Part shown: piece after piece, positions 12,855-26,411 of the stretch
Layout: every line of letters begins with the position of its first letter
Position numbering within the stretch: position 1 is the first letter of the stretch
Assembly (NCBI GenBank): GCA_025642065.1
Contig: JAODUP010000320.1
Span: forward strand, 676,001 to 740,000
From: Paralvinella palmiformis
Taxonomy: Eukaryota > Annelida > Polychaeta > Terebellida > Alvinellidae
Direction: 5' to 3'
Length of the DNA stretch: 64,000 bases
Made by a program: the position numbers and the translations under genes
The notes under the pieces: generated by a model
What the model saw: only the letters and a program-made list of their open reading frames with translations
Told to the model about the DNA's origin: nothing
Database searches by the model: none

Positions 12855-13877
12855 TTATCTCGCCAGAAACAACGCGCACCATCGTCATGTTCTGGCATCA
12901 TTCCTACAGAAAATGAGCAGAAATGCCATTTTGTATGATGTTTTACGACGACACTTTGTCAGCTTCCGCGATGATTCGTTTGGGTCAGGCATCAGTGTAG
13001 CCGAAGTAGTGCCACGTTTGGCTTGGTCCGTGTCTATTATCTCTTTCGCCGTTTTCAATCAGCTGTCGATTGTGTCTTTAATTAATCGATCACGATTTGA
13101 GTTCGTTGTAATATAAACTGCCGATTTTAGTATCTCGGTAATGATAATTTAGTAATCGGTAATGATCATTTAGCTGTTATCAGTCAACGATATAGAACGT
13201 GAGAAGTAAACTTCCTGTTTTACACCGACTGTTGTGTAATAAACCCAAACCGTCACCATCAACAACAGTTTGAATAAATTTGCATACAGACAGAATAAGA
13301 TGCCGTACGGCAGGAGGTTGAACATACCAGTAATGTAAATCCCGTCCGATGACATGACGGGTTGAGCTGTACGAATTTCAGCCGAGAAATAGCGCGGTAA
13401 TCTATAGTAACAATGCTTTTAGTATATAACGCTCTTCCGTTTTGTGCCGCTCGGCATAAAGGTTTAGCCACAAGTACGCCGTCGCCCATTACCAATCTAC
13501 GAATGTACGTACCAGTGTCCATTTTTGGTTTGGTTGGCCCGACGGGGGATGAGTGAGCGCTCTCCTCATTTGCAGGTGCAGGATGGGGATCCCCCCAGGA
13601 AATATACTTTGCCCGAATGACTTCTGGTGGCACTTTAGTTACTTGAGCACGTTCTACCGAAGAGTGGAACTGTAACCGTCCGTCCGTCTATCTGTTCGAT
13701 TTTGAAGGCATCCATATTGGTTACAGGTCATCGATTTCGAAAACTGGATGAATGGCTTAAAGTCTAGTGCTGACGAAGAGTTCGTCTATTCCTATTTTAT
13801 GTTAATTCCATCAGAATTTCCATGGCCGTTTATGCGACTGTCTTTAGCAACTATGGAATCACCCCATGATTTCCTTG

Positions 13878-13880
<3 letters not shown>

Positions 13881-13939
<59 letters not shown>
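13881..13939. repeat. (TA)n array, 59 bases
   Basis: Pure TA run, the longest uninterrupted one in the window. Confidence 0.97.
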
Positions 13940-13941
<2 letters not shown>

Positions 13942-14475
13942 TAGAATATCGATTTGCGCAGATTCGCGCAAAATTCACCGAAGATTCAGAATAAATTGCT
14001 GAAACGTGGAAACCAAACGGACCATACATTTTTTTAATCGAGCATCAAAGTTGTACGCGCGACGTACTTTTAATTGACATGTGTATGGGTATAGTGTTCC
14101 ACTGTCCACCCCTTTACCGTTTATTAGTAATTAATATGTGAATTTATTGAAGAAATAACTTCGAAATTAACAGACGCTCGACTACTGTATTTGCAGACAT
14201 CGCCATTTGCTGGTCGTGATTGGTTATTGACTACAGCTTGTCTGTGATGTGATCATTCACTTTACTGAAATAATGTGAGGTGGCAGAACCCCAAGACAGT
14301 TTCAGATAACTTAGCAACCAGTTGAGAATGATAATTGTTTTTAGTTTTGAGGCCTATATAATTACGGATTTTTTAAAATGTGGGAATATAATGTGAATAT
14401 GAGTTGATTCTTGCAAAATGGACTTGCGAGAATCAAGGTTGATTCTGTTAAATATCGCGAAATTCTAGCGCACTG

Positions 14476-14539
<64 letters not shown>
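14476..14539. repeat. (AT)n array with one phase break
   Basis: A 64-base AT run with a TT at its centre. Confidence 0.95.
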
Positions 14540-14540
<1 letters not shown>

Positions 14541-14587
14541 CTGATGACAACTATAGATACATTGTACTGTCAAGTGTCTGTAATGTA

Positions 14588-14636
14588 GGTTGCTTGGCCC
14601 ATTTAGCCTATCATGTGTACAAAAGTGGCACAAACA
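14588..14636 (+). mobile_element. SINE family 1, 3' fragment
   Basis: Only the 3' body remains (TTGGCCCATTTAGCCTATCA then CAAAAGTGGCAC). It lies between two (TA)n arrays. Confidence 0.6.
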
Positions 14637-17227
14637 TTATATATATATATATTTATATATAAATTTGTTGATAAACCTTTCCTTCCTTGTAATACAAGTT
14701 GTATACATACCAGTACTTGTTGAGTAACACATATCATTATCAGTGTCCTTGAAATATTAATAATATTACAAAATACTCGTTATGGCCTCATTATTAGCAA
14801 TTTTGTTATTTGTTGGGAATACCAGATTTCTTATAGATTGTAACATGTGTATATCCTGTGTTTACTCACGCACACACACAGACACACATATACACACATT
14901 GGAATACCAGAAACAAGTTAATTGTTTTTAATCATATTTAATTTCCCTTTTCTATGTCACACATGGATATATGGCATAAAGATTTAACCACACAAACACG
15001 CATTATCTATTTCAGTTGTAACACAGACATACCAATAAAATATGACAATCTTAGCAGCCTTAAGGAGTCCTAGTCTGTTGCAAAGTTTGTTTTAGATGAA
15101 TTCAGGTTTTGAGAAAATGGATTTTCCTCATGCTGTCTCCAGCTGGAGGCGACAACAGTTTGAATCCAGCAAATTTAGGATTCACTTTGATTATAATTCA
15201 ATTCGTGTTAATTAATTCTGATGGAACATAGGAACATTTATTCAACCATTAATGCTAACTATTTTCACGTAATTTCCAGTCTTTCTCGATAATTAAATGG
15301 TATTTCCCGCTGTCCTGAGAAATAAGCAGAATTTCCAGGAATGTGTCTGGCCTATAAGCACCTTCAGTTATTATAGGACAACAATGGCAAGTCACTCTTC
15401 ACATTTATAAGCTTCATCCAAGATGGATTAAACTACTGGAATAACCCAGACCGGTCAGGATCTATCAATCCAGATTGACGTGTTTATTACCAAAAGCGAT
15501 AAGTGTTTTTTGCGAACCAAAATGAAAGGCTTCTGTTAGGGGAGAAGTTATGAATGGCTAATGATTCTTGACGTTTTTCCGGTAAGTCATCTTCATCAAT
15601 CAGCCTAGAAGCCATATTAATATATTGTGTAATAACATTCACGGCTATATGCGTGTAATAATGAGTGATTTATACCGGTTACTAACTGTTGTTTCAGCCG
15701 TGGGAGATTTACCAGTACCATACAAATGTGTGTGTCTGTTTGAAGTTTGTGCAGCCTAGTAATCATTGGGTGTCAACAGCAAAACAGCCAATTGTCAATA
15801 CTATTTCTACATTGTGTGTCTGTAGATAGGTGACGGGTGCAAATTATTGTGTTAACCGCGTTGAGTGATTGTTTTGATTGAGCCACGGAGCTGGTCACGT
15901 CTGGGACGTGACTCCCTAAGGGAAAACATCCCACATGTAATTAAATTATTAATAATTAATATACATGTTATACGGCTCAAATGGTTGGTTAGTTGTTATC
16001 AATGATTGCAAAATGGTATCCCCCCCATCGAAATTAGCAAGTGAAAATACCATATTAAGTCAACGTAATCATTAAACAATGTGTAGGGGCCAGAAGGAAG
16101 ACAGCTCAGGCTATACTGGTCCTTCAATTTCCTTGTCAAACTTTATATTACATGTACCTTTAGCAAATTGCTATATATTATCTGTAAATCTTTTACTAAT
16201 GTATGTGGAAATTGTAAAAAAAAACTAGTTTACTACTACTATCTATGACGCACTCTACTTCAGCATGTGATATTTGAAAGAAACAGTTTCTGTATCAGGA
16301 ACCGGTTGCTTAGATAAGAAACACGTTCCTACAATGGTATGAAGATAATCTAGATTAGATCTTAGAGCGGCTTCAATGCTTCCAGCATACATAAGCCAGC
16401 TACTTGGTTATTAACCCAATAGGAGTCAACAGTGTACTCCGATGAAGTCGGTGTTTTTGTTTGTTTGTTAACAAGCATCATTAACTAGTGTTCCAATTGT
16501 GTCATGTAAACAAGTCATCCATCTTTAATAACATTTCCTGCCGTTAGACTGTTGTTATCTCTTCACGCAGTCACAGTGTTCAACTAGAGAGCTGATTATA
16601 ATGGCTCTCCCGTAGGCTACGATCACAATCGGCCTGACAATTATAAACACCGGAGCTTTATCGTTGTTGGTGATTGGGATTACCTTATATGGGTAAATGA
16701 CTGTCATAATAGGTGATTGTGTTGTGGAAACGTTGACGCAGCCAGTACATTCGCTGATAAATAAATACGATTAATAAATCGGCTTTTCGTTTTTCTCGGC
16801 AAATTATTGTTCAACAGCAAATTCTTCCCTCTTTTTTATTGGTTCGTGTTAGAAATATTAATATCCTATCGTCCGCAGTTATCAGCTTCAATAAGACGAA
16901 CGGCGTTGTTAATTAAGATTACACTCCTAGTTGCTTTAGATCTTAACCGATTTGGCTTTGCCGTTAATTAATACGATTGGGTCAACGAAACGCGTACCTG
17001 TCTTTAAGTTAATGGCTTCTGTCATTGAACAAAGTTCAGTACCCAGTTCAGATTTCTTTTCTTGCTCATTCTCAATTATTGAAAGCAATTGCCAGGATGT
17101 AATTAATGATTCATTCACCGGTTGTGAGATAAGAGCTTGATCTATTTAATAGCGAGTTTAATAAGAAGATGATTGGATGAACGTCTTAAGTCAGTTTGCA
17201 TGGCAGCGAGTACACCCAATGAAGGAT

Positions 17228-17372
17228 ATATTGCATCTATTGAAGTATTTACTATATTTAGGTTTATATGGAAATATTTATTATATAATATTTAGGTTAT
17301 CGAAGTATTTACTATATATTACTTCATCTGTTGAAGTAGTTACTATATTTTAGCTATTGAAGTATTTACTGT
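17228..17372. repeat. Degenerate 24-31-bp tandem repeat
   Basis: Five diverged units of TATTGAAGTATTTACTATAT / TTAGG start at about 17238, 17268, 17299, 17331 and 17354. Confidence 0.65.
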
Positions 17373-17379
17373 TAAAAGG

Positions 17380-17562
17380 AAGTTAAAACGGCGTCGGACT
17401 TAGACTGCTGTGCTGCATACCTTCAGGTCAAGGTTCGGATCAATTTAGATTATTCGTATTTATGACGTTTTTCTAGGGATCTACCAATCAGCCATATAAT
17501 GACCCAAACATGCTCACTCACTCACTTACTCATTCATTCTCTCACTCAATCAGCGTTCACGG
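17380..17562 (+). mobile_element. SINE family 2, copy with (CACT)n tail
   Basis: A tRNA-like head (CGGCGTCGGACTTAGACTGC ... CAAGGTTCGGATC) is followed by TTCTAGGGATCTACC, AATCAGCCATATAATGACCC and a CTCACTCACTCACTTACTC tail. The body matches the 380-525 copy. Confidence 0.55.
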
Positions 17563-18019
17563 TAAAAAGCTACAGTAATAAAAAAGCTGATCCAGTGTTT
17601 CACGTACAGGATTTATCAGCTGGTATTTCCCCATAAAAAGTCTTGATTACATATTTATATATCCAGAGTGTATATGGTCGGGGCTAATGTGGAATGCGAT
17701 TGTGATAAAAAGGGAATGATATTATGACGATGGAGATTAAAATAGATTCCTACGCCCACTAGTAGGGGTATCAACCTTTTGCTTACCAAGTATGTCGGAT
17801 CCGACATATTGAATCAATTTTACTGGTTTGTGCTGCCCAATGGTCGGATGTGTCCAGCTGCTCCGGCAGCTGTCCGTGCGTAAGGAGGAGGAGGAGGAGG
17901 CCGGACAAACATCCTGTTCGGTTATCTTATCAGATAAGATGTCCATTCTCTGGAATAAGTTCACTGACCCATAGATTTAATTGTTACAGGGTGTACGTAT
18001 AAGTGTTCAATGAAAACTG

Positions 18020-18069
18020 TCTGGGCCCATTTAGCTTACCGTGTGCACAAAAGTGGCCATAAAACACCT

Positions 18070-18109
<40 letters not shown>

Positions 18110-18110
18110 G
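18020..18110 (+). mobile_element. SINE family 1, 3' fragment with long (ATC)n tail
   Basis: CTGGGCCCATTTAGCTTACC and CAAAAGTGGCCATAAAACAC are followed by a 40-base (ATC)n tail at 18070-18109, the longest of the family here. Confidence 0.75.
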
Positions 18111-18929
18111 TGAAAGCTGACAATTAATAATAATACTAAACAACAACAAGGCTAATGGCTGACTTTATTTACTTACTATATTTGTTTATTTATATGGGTT
18201 TATAGTTCAAAACGTGAACAGCTGATCAAAGAACTTTTATATTCTGGTCATAGTATTAACTTCATTCCATTCGCCCTCACCCAGTGTAGATCCGTACAAT
18301 CCAGGATCATAACAACTCCACCGGGAGGATACTGTTTCTGGCTGCCAGACAGTCAGGTCCACGATCCAGACAGTAATCCATCATCAGTGTATGCAACTTG
18401 CCAGAATTTTCACAGGCCAGTGGGACCTACAGTGAAAGAACATTTTTACTTGAGCCCTGATATTTTTTCACAGGCCCTGATTATTTCTCAAACACCAAAA
18501 CGTGTATACCTTGTGACAGTGGTATGTAGATTACATATGGAAAGTCTCTGAAATTCACAGGTTGATAAAATATGGACGTCACAGGCCCGAAATCATTTAC
18601 CCTACTTCCAGTAGACGGGACCGCGTTTGTTTAACACACTACATCATCATTAAAGTTTAAACATCAGGTACTCAGTCAACGAGCATGTACAAGTTTGATA
18701 GCCTCAGGCAGGCAGTGGACGTAATCCTCAACTATGTTTCTGATCGATGTACTTCATATGTCAGATTATTCATAGGATTATAGCATTTTAAATGTACATT
18801 GTTGACAAGTTGTAATAAATGCGCACCTCATGTGCAATTGTTGCATGGGATCACTGCAGTGAGTGCACTACAAATATTCAGGTTTGGGATAAAATAAAGT
18901 TACCTGTGTATACGGAATGTTTTTTCTGG

Positions 18930-19000
18930 GGTGTTGCCACCATAACCAGCACCAAAGCTAAGCAAATCTCTCACTCACTCGGTCACTGACTCAGTCATGG
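18930..19000 (+). mobile_element. SINE family 2, 3' tail fragment
   Basis: GTTGCCACCATAACCAGCAC, CAAAGCTAAGCAAATC and a TCACTCACTCGGTCACTGAC tail. Related tail scraps occur at 10120-10160 and 12075-12145. Confidence 0.45.
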
Positions 19001-19554
19001 AATGGCAACTGACCTTGTAATTAATTTTTCACACTATCTTTCTGTCAGATAAAGTGGATTTTCTTCCTTAAATCACGCCATATTTCTTAGAAATTTTCTT
19101 TAGTTATCAGGTCTAAATACTTCGCTAGCAGATGGTTTAATGGCTTCTGGATTCTCCTATCATTCGCTTCCCCCTCTCCCTGTGTTGTGTGTGTAACAAT
19201 ATTAGTGTTTTATTCCAACTCCATTTTGCCACAACGGGTGGTGATTAACAGCATGTACTGTTAGCAAGGGAATAAAAGACTCTATTCATGAGTTCTAAGT
19301 GTAACGTGTGCAGGTAACTAAAGGTTCTTAGTGTATAGTGTGTTATTTGCAATTCTAGGCATCTATTCCCCATTCCATGTTTTTGCCACTAATTTTATTT
19401 AACCCGATGAACCAGAGACTATTATCTCATTATATGTTTGTATATTAAAGACATTTTCATGTCATGTTTTGGATAGTCATAATAAATTATAGAATACAGC
19501 ATAAATTTGAACATAGGTTGAACAAACTGAATGATTTCAGTGTGTGCAGTATCG

Positions 19555-19674
19555 ATATATATATATATATATATATATATGAAGGGACCCCAAATTCTAT
19601 TAGCCCAGAGGCCTTTTAATGGCTAAATTCGGCCCTATATATATATATATATATAATATATATATATATATATA
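19555..19674. repeat. Two (TA)n arrays around a short unique segment
   Basis: TA runs at 19555-19580 and 19636-19674 flank GAAGGGACCCCAAATTCTAT...TTCGGCCC. Confidence 0.9.
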
Positions 19675-22600
19675 ATTTTGTATATGGAAATGTATAAGTG
19701 CTGTATAAATTGTATATTGATTACCGGTAGTTGATTTTCATTCTGATAGTTAGATACAGAGTAGCTAACAATAAGTGGGATGTATGGCTTCTTTGAATGT
19801 GTGCAAATCCAGCATGAAGCCTTAAAATATGGCTTTTCTTTGCAAAAGATATTAGAGGGATGATCCTTGTGATAATTAATGTAATGTAATTAACCAATGA
19901 GAAAGAGTGGAACTAATCCACAATCAGCCCTCCGACTGCAGTGTAGCTTAAAGTTCTTCATATCAAGTTTATCAGTTGCTAACGTTGATCTCTTGGTTGC
20001 TATTTTGTGTTTTTCCCTAATCAAACATCTTTTCCCACAAACAAACAGAAACGTTAAGAGATGACCAAGAAGTACTCAGTTGTTCAGTTGAAAACAGACA
20101 ACAGCAAGGCAGAAAAAGAATCCTACACAGATTCTATTGTAAAAGCTTAATATTCCCATAGCATGAACTTCGATAATTTCATGTGGTTAACAAATTTCCA
20201 TATTACAATTAACCTTCTGTGAAACAATGTTGCTTCTTTCCACTCTAGAATGAAAATAATTTAAGCTCTTCAAAATTTAAAGTTCTAGATCAAAATATAT
20301 TTTTTGATCAGAAACAGCCCATTTTTAATATGGGCTTTTAGCATTTTTCTTACTCTGAAGTATTTCTATTATATTAGTATTATAACATTTTACTCTAGTC
20401 CAAGAATCAACATATTAGTAAACTAATAGTCCTGTGAATGACATAATTTGGAAGAAATTTGAAAACTAAACTTCCTATTCTTCTCAGCTTGAGAATTAGG
20501 CTACCTGTAACCTAGTTACAAATCAGTGCCATCTGGTGGTGAACTCCTTTTGTCGAGGTATCCCATTGTAGAATGAACGTTGATCAAGGGTTAACTTTCA
20601 GTTAATTTATCAGATCTGGAACGTGGAGGTATAATTTCATTTAGAGTTATTGTTTTGATTAAACGATAAGGGTTTTGAAGTAAGTTGACGTAGGACATGT
20701 TCTGACGTTTAAAAAAAAACAGGATACGAATGGTTAGAGAAAAACACATAACAGGTGCTTATTTTAAAAGAGGTTAAATAAGCAGCTGTCTATTAAGCAA
20801 GTAGGTAAAATATTGGTGGGGATAAGTAAAGTCTGGGAAAGGAAATATGACACGAGTGCATGCTATAGATATGTCAAAGGATTTAATTATTCTATTGTCT
20901 ACGTTTGGTTGTCAATTTCGTCCATTGTATTATCTCGGGTGTAGATGCGTTTCAAGTTTGTAAAGCAAATTTGTATTAATCTGGTTATTTTTGTAAATGC
21001 TGCCTGCTATTGCTGCACGATTCTCCATAATATCGTAGGTAAAGGGTGGATGCGAAATACATTTGGCAAGTGTGGTTGTAGTTTTCTGCCGCAGCTGCTG
21101 CCCAAAACTCTGTGTTCAGTTGTCATATCACTGTCCGTGTCCAGGCCTCTGTTTATCACGCTGAATGTCTGTATGTTGCTAAATAGGGTGGATTATTTCA
21201 TTTTTTTTACAGACACTATTCGGTTTAAAGGAAACCATTTTGATCCTGTATTTATTCATAAAATATTTACCATACAGTCTATTTTATCATCCATCTCAAT
21301 TCTCCAGTGGGTTGTATAATGTGTTTATACAATTCTAATCTGTGCACAATATGGCACAGGGTTTGGTTCATTCCTGGAAAGGCAGCTACCGTAAAATATT
21401 TGTTTTGATCTCTCTCTCTCTCAGTGTGTGTGTGTGTGTTTGGCAACCGTAGATGGTATTGAGATGCAATAATGGAGTATTAAATTGAGTTCGTTTTTCC
21501 TTAAATTTGGTAATATAAGAAGTTGACATTTAAGAATGGTTTAGCTCGGTTATGATCACGATCAGCCCGAGATAAATGTTTTGCCCCAATCTAGTTCAAC
21601 CTGGGTGGGATGTAGGAGATACCGGCAAACCTTTCAACAATCCAGGTGATAAAACTTTCGGATACCTTATTTGATAACGGAACAGTTGGAAATGTTCCCC
21701 AGCTGATGATCAGCGAAGCAGGATTGGCAGATATAAAACAAAAGCTTTCACTGAATTGTTTACTTTTAGCCTGTGATGTAGTAAGGATAAAACTAATATT
21801 AATCGTCCATTCCGTAATATAGAGCCTTGTTCCGCATGCGAAACGTTTAACTGATTTAGTGCAGCGTTTTAACCAATTTACAATGAAGGAACAATGTTAT
21901 CAATATTATTGCACAATATTATAAAGTATAGTTCAAGAATGAGCCAGAGGATTAATTGAATCATCTTTTTGCTTAGCCGTCGTAATTTTACACCCCATCT
22001 GATCGTTGTTGATGAACTTTGCATCGTACCTGAACTATGAGTTTGCCCAACCCCTGTACTAGGTGCGCCAATGAGCTCGATTCGTTTCGAGGATATTGGC
22101 GCAATAGAAGTTTTTTTTTGCAGTTATAACTTTAATACATTTTTATGTTATCTGCGTTATATTTGTACCCCTTTACGTGGAAGTGGTATATAGATTCAAA
22201 CAGAATTTCTCTGCGTTCTGAGTGTCACAGAATTTCAAACTGTAATTCTGGTCAGTTGTTGCCATACTGTGAGCTCGGAGTTATATTTATCACTTGCCTT
22301 CGTCCGGGTTCCACCCCCCCCCCGCAAAATTCCCCCAAACCAAACCCTGCGAAAAAGGTAATGTTATAGATAAGCTTAAGATGTCATAAAGTGAATCTTT
22401 CCCATTTTATGTGTATGTGGCATTATCGTGTTTGCGTCACGTATGTCTCATTATCTCACGGAACCAATCCATCAACAGAGATAAGATGCAACCGAAGCAC
22501 ATCTTTATCTAATTCTGATCCTCCGCGCGTGTTGATGTTGCCTCCGGGAAAGCCGGTGTTATTTGATTGTATTATTCGTCGTAAGGTTTTTACTACGACT

Positions 22601-22929
22601 CGCTGACGCGCCTAATAAGTATATACGACTGGCGGTATTTGCACGCCGGCGAAAGGTACTCGGCACGCGGAGACTGTCCGCTATCTTAGCCACTGGTGTC
22701 ATCAGTTGTGTCATCCGTGTTATTTACTCTGCCAAATCTTGATGTTTACATAAGTGATAAGATCGTCCTTCTGGTATGTGTACAGTTGTTGTTGGACATT
22801 AAAAGTGAAAAAAGCCGAACATGTCTACTAGCTCTGTATATTCTTCATAGTTTGTTGTCGAAATGTTTGAAGCGTGTCAGTTCTGCATATTTATATTTCA
22901 TTGCATCATTCGCCATAATAATTGCGCAT

Positions 22930-23052
22930 ATCTGAAGGTCGTTTCATCGTTGGCTTCGCTTCATTGCCTTTGGAGGTCGCTGTGCCCATTTAGCCTACCG
23001 TGTGCACAAATGTGGCCGTAAAACACCAATCATTATCATCATCATCATCACC
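22930..23052 (+). mobile_element. SINE family 1, 5'-truncated
   Basis: The body runs from TCTGAAGGTCGTTTCATC through GCCCATTTAGCCTACCGTG to GTGGCCGTAAAACACC and an (ATC)n tail. The tRNA head is absent. Confidence 0.78.
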
Positions 23053-23297
23053 ATAATATTGCCATGTTTAAGTCTTCAGCATCATCATGATGCTGTATCC
23101 TTTTTTGAATGAGCCCGTTCTGTCTATTTTAAATGTAGTTTGAATAATATTGTTAGCCAATTTTGGACAGTATGTAGGCAAAATGCTGATGGGAGGTGCG
23201 CGATACACTTGTAATAAATTATATTTGATCTTGTTAAGTCATCTTTGTGTGTACAGCTATATTTCAAAATAACAAAAGCTAGGTTTATTACCCACCA

Positions 23298-23333
<36 letters not shown>

Positions 23334-23934
23334 CAAAGTCTATAATCTTTTTATATTAAATTCATTACATATAGGAATAAAGACAGTGAAGACACAGTCG
23401 GCTGATATTCTCTTTATTTAGTTGTTACAGATAAGATTCAAGTGAATGTAGTTTTGTACAGATGGAAACAGCAAACATAAAAACATGAAACCATGTTGAT
23501 AAATTGAAGCAGGTCATACTGTAAAGAGTACTCGATATGATGTTCTTTAGGTGTGAGACCTCGAACTAATGTAGCAATTTTATTAAAACCCTTTCTGGGA
23601 GATTCTCTTCCCGTCATATCACATCCCTGTTAATTGTTGTCACTAAGAAAGGTTCTACGCTGTTGGCTATGTGTTGTTATGATATGCTTTAAAAAGAGTC
23701 AATAGTACATTTAATAGTGAGGTGGCTTTTAAGACTAGTTACATTTTGTCGGTGGTCACTTATCAAACAGCTGATAATGTATTTACAGGATTATTAACTG
23801 CCCCTGTACTAAGCAGTATCTATTCCATTCTTACTGTTTTAGTTATTTTATTATTTTACTTTGTATCCGGATTAACATTTATACACGACTATATATCCAA
23901 TGCGATTAGTTAAAGGCTGTGAATCTTTAAGGCC

Positions 23935-24070
23935 AGCGTTAGAGTTTGGTAGAACGTTACCATAGTGAGTCGACCCGTCGCCATGTGTCTCAGCTGTGAC
24001 CAGCGCTGACGCTAAGCCGCTCGCTCGCTCACTCGCTCGCTCGTTCGTTCGTTCGTTCACTCATTCACCA
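23935..24070 (+). mobile_element. SINE family 2, 3' part with (CGCT/CACT)n tail
   Basis: GTCGCCATGTGTCTCAGCTG, TGACCAGCGCTGACGCTAAG and a GCTCGCTCGCTCACTCGCTC-type tail. This copy shows that the tetranucleotide tail belongs to the family. Confidence 0.55.
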
Positions 24071-24318
24071 ACTCACATCGTGAAATAAATTACCAAAGCA
24101 GAACAGAAGTTTATCATGAGATGAACATTTTGAAATAAGACGCACATGTCCAAAAGTATATTTTGAAAGAAGTATGCATTCTTCATCATTTCAAATAATA
24201 TTTTGAGTACTTCACATTATGGATCATAACAGTACAGCGTTTTTAAATGGCTCCTGCTAGTGATGACACTTTATTTGTATTATTGCTGTTGTTGTTATTC
24301 ATCATCATCAGCATCATC

Positions 24319-24323
<5 letters not shown>

Positions 24324-24378
<55 letters not shown>
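24324..24378. repeat. (TA)n array abutting the LINE fragment
   Basis: A 55-base TA run preceded by (ATC)n. Confidence 0.95.
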
Positions 24379-24382
<4 letters not shown>

Positions 24383-24385
<3 letters not shown>

Positions 24386-24505
24386 TTAGTGCTGCGTTGC
24401 CCAACTTTGTGGAACAGGCTGCCGTTGGTTATTAGAAATGCATCTCATCTCTTGAAAAGTTTAAATCTGTTCTGAAAACAATCTTTTTCGAAGTTGCTTT
24501 TACCA
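24383..24505 (+). pseudogene. LINE reverse transcriptase C-terminal fragment
   Basis: LRCPTLWNRLPLVIRNASHL followed, after one frameshift, by LEKFKSVLKTIFFEVAF. This is the well-known F-x-AP-LWNSLP...IR...FK..LKTHLF ending of non-LTR retrotransposon ORF2 proteins in animals. It directly follows a (TA)n array, and the rest of the element is absent. Confidence 0.65.
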
Positions 24506-26100
24506 ATAAATATCGATTATTATTCAAATCTCTTATTGAATTTTTATATGACATACATTTTATTCGGGGTGTAATTGTACAGCACATTTGGGTTGCTCCT
24601 GTTAGTAAGGGTGCTTTATTAAATATACGTGCGAACGCGTGTTTGTGTTCAGAAATGATTATTTGGTGATCGAGTAGAAATGTTCGCATCCAACAAGTGG
24701 CACAATTCCTTCACGTTTTCATGACCTAACTGTCAGAGCTAGAGATGATCAGACAGTTTGTCTGTATGGTGGTTTATTGCGGATTATGTATTCTAGAGTT
24801 TAGAGGCTAGAAATGTGGTGTCTAAGCTGGGGAGGGAAGAATAATCATAATACATCTTATGTCGGCTTTGATAGATTTGTCTTACAAGTAAAACTGTAGA
24901 ACACGACGTGTACGACGATGATGGCAAGATATCATATTCCCTAATTAACGTCCATTAAACCATGTTACTAAGACCATCCCTTAACTTCATATTATACCTT
25001 CACCTGTCAACTTAGCAGTGTTTTTCTCAAGAAAAAGGATCATTAATAGAATACAGTTGGGCCTTGTTTAGCATATCCGATCTTTATATCAGCTTTATCA
25101 TCTAACCGTTAAACCAAAAACACGTAGAACGCTATCTTTGCGCGATACGATACAGCAACAATGCTAGTTCCAGAAAATCAAATATATGGGAATATAGAGG
25201 GACAAAACTCACCGGATACGGCCGTCAGTTGGGGAGATAGCCCCAAGTGTCTTCTTGAATTGATTGTTTACAGCGTGTGGACCGAAGGTGGGGGGAGGGA
25301 GTGCTCTATTATAAGGGAGTTTCTCAATAGCTTATTAAGGACTTGCTCCACCCTGTACTCAATCTGGATCACGTTTCCAGGATCTATTCCTAATCGTCGT
25401 GGTCATTTGGAAGAATGGCTCTAGAGCGAAATCGTGTTGGGACCTTTCATTTGTTGATGAGTTTGATGACATCACGCCGATGTACGTCACGTCACTGTGT
25501 GAGTCATTGTTCCGGTTTTGCTTGATTTTGACGTCACTACAACAACCCCTCCGGAAGGTTATCGTACCAGTCCGTTTGTTTTAGGCTTTATAGATTGAGT
25601 CGGTGCCTCAGTGAGAGGTTTGTTTATGCTCGGGGCTGATCACCCCATGGACGTATGACATAGGGGCATCATCCAGCATCCTACAGACAGTGATATTAGT
25701 GGGGTTAGAATTTTGACCCATACGAGCCCCACAGCCTCCATATTTAGTTATTTTTGGAGTAATTTATGCACGTGGTTTATGTATTATTTCATAAGATATT
25801 TAAACGTATTAATATTTGAGAGATATTTACACGTCTAGAATAATTAAATCCCGATTTTTAACTCGTTTGCGTTCGCAATCTTCATTATCAAAACAGGTAA
25901 ACTGAGTAAATGAAGTACTTACTGCCACGAAAGACGCGGATTATCATAGCCATGTCAATTTGGTTAACAGACAAATGCGCAAATTAGCTAAATCATTACC
26001 TTATCCCTATAGTATATGTCACAGATGTGTCACATTTGTCAGTGAAATTTGTAAGCTTTTAAATAATGTGTATAATGTCCACTTCTGTTAACCATTTAAA
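24506..26100. other. No gene recognised
   Basis: Unique sequence after the LINE scrap. Short open frames near 25161-25580 have no family features. Confidence 0.5.
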
Positions 26101-26411
26101 AAAAAATTGTTATAAATATTGTTATAATAATAATAATAATAATAAAACTGATACTGACAATATGCTGAAATAGTGAACTAACCGTTCAAATGAGCGACGG
26201 ATTAAAAAATTGTTATAAATATTGTTATAATAATAATAATAATAATAAAACTGATACTGACAATATGCTGAAATAGTGAACTAACCGTTCAAATGAGCGA
26301 CGGATTAAAAAATTGTTATAAATATTGTTATAATAATAATAATAATAATAAAACTGATACTGACAATATGCTGAAATAGTGAACTAACCGTTCAAATGAG
26401 AGACGGATTAT
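26101..26411. repeat. Three-copy 103-bp tandem repeat
   Basis: Three near-identical units start at about 26101, 26204 and 26307, each with TTGTTATAAATATTG, a (TAA)n stretch, CTGATACTGACAATATGCTG and AACCGTTCAAATGAGCGACG. The spacing is exactly 103 bases. Near-identity implies recent amplification. Confidence 0.9.

Larger units (their letters stand above)
12462..17227. other. No gene recognised
   Basis: Contains (GA)n at 12821-12849, a modestly GC-richer patch at 13400-13640 without recognisable protein, the TA arrays and a SINE scrap at 14588. Confidence 0.55.
18111..22929. other. No gene recognised
   Basis: Holds CACAGGCC words at 18412-18590 (possible decayed element), TA arrays at 19555-19674, a CT/TG run near 21413 and a somewhat GC-richer patch at 22440-22690. 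No convincing exon. Confidence 0.5.

Noticed and set aside
13259..13633. 124-codon frame on the minus strand in a GC-richer patch
   Set aside because: It starts at a non-ATG codon, shows no family motif, and no splice or promoter context supports it.
14476..14539. Replication origin or hairpin function for AT palindromes
   Set aside because: Simple (TA)n arrays occur more than twenty times here. Nothing points to a specific function.
20945..21319. 124-codon hydrophobic frame
   Set aside because: AT-rich composition, no motif and no codon bias. Its length is possible by chance in 64 kb of six frames.
26101..26411. CRISPR-like repeat
   Set aside because: The repeats are 103 bases in direct contact with no variable spacers, and the window is eukaryotic.
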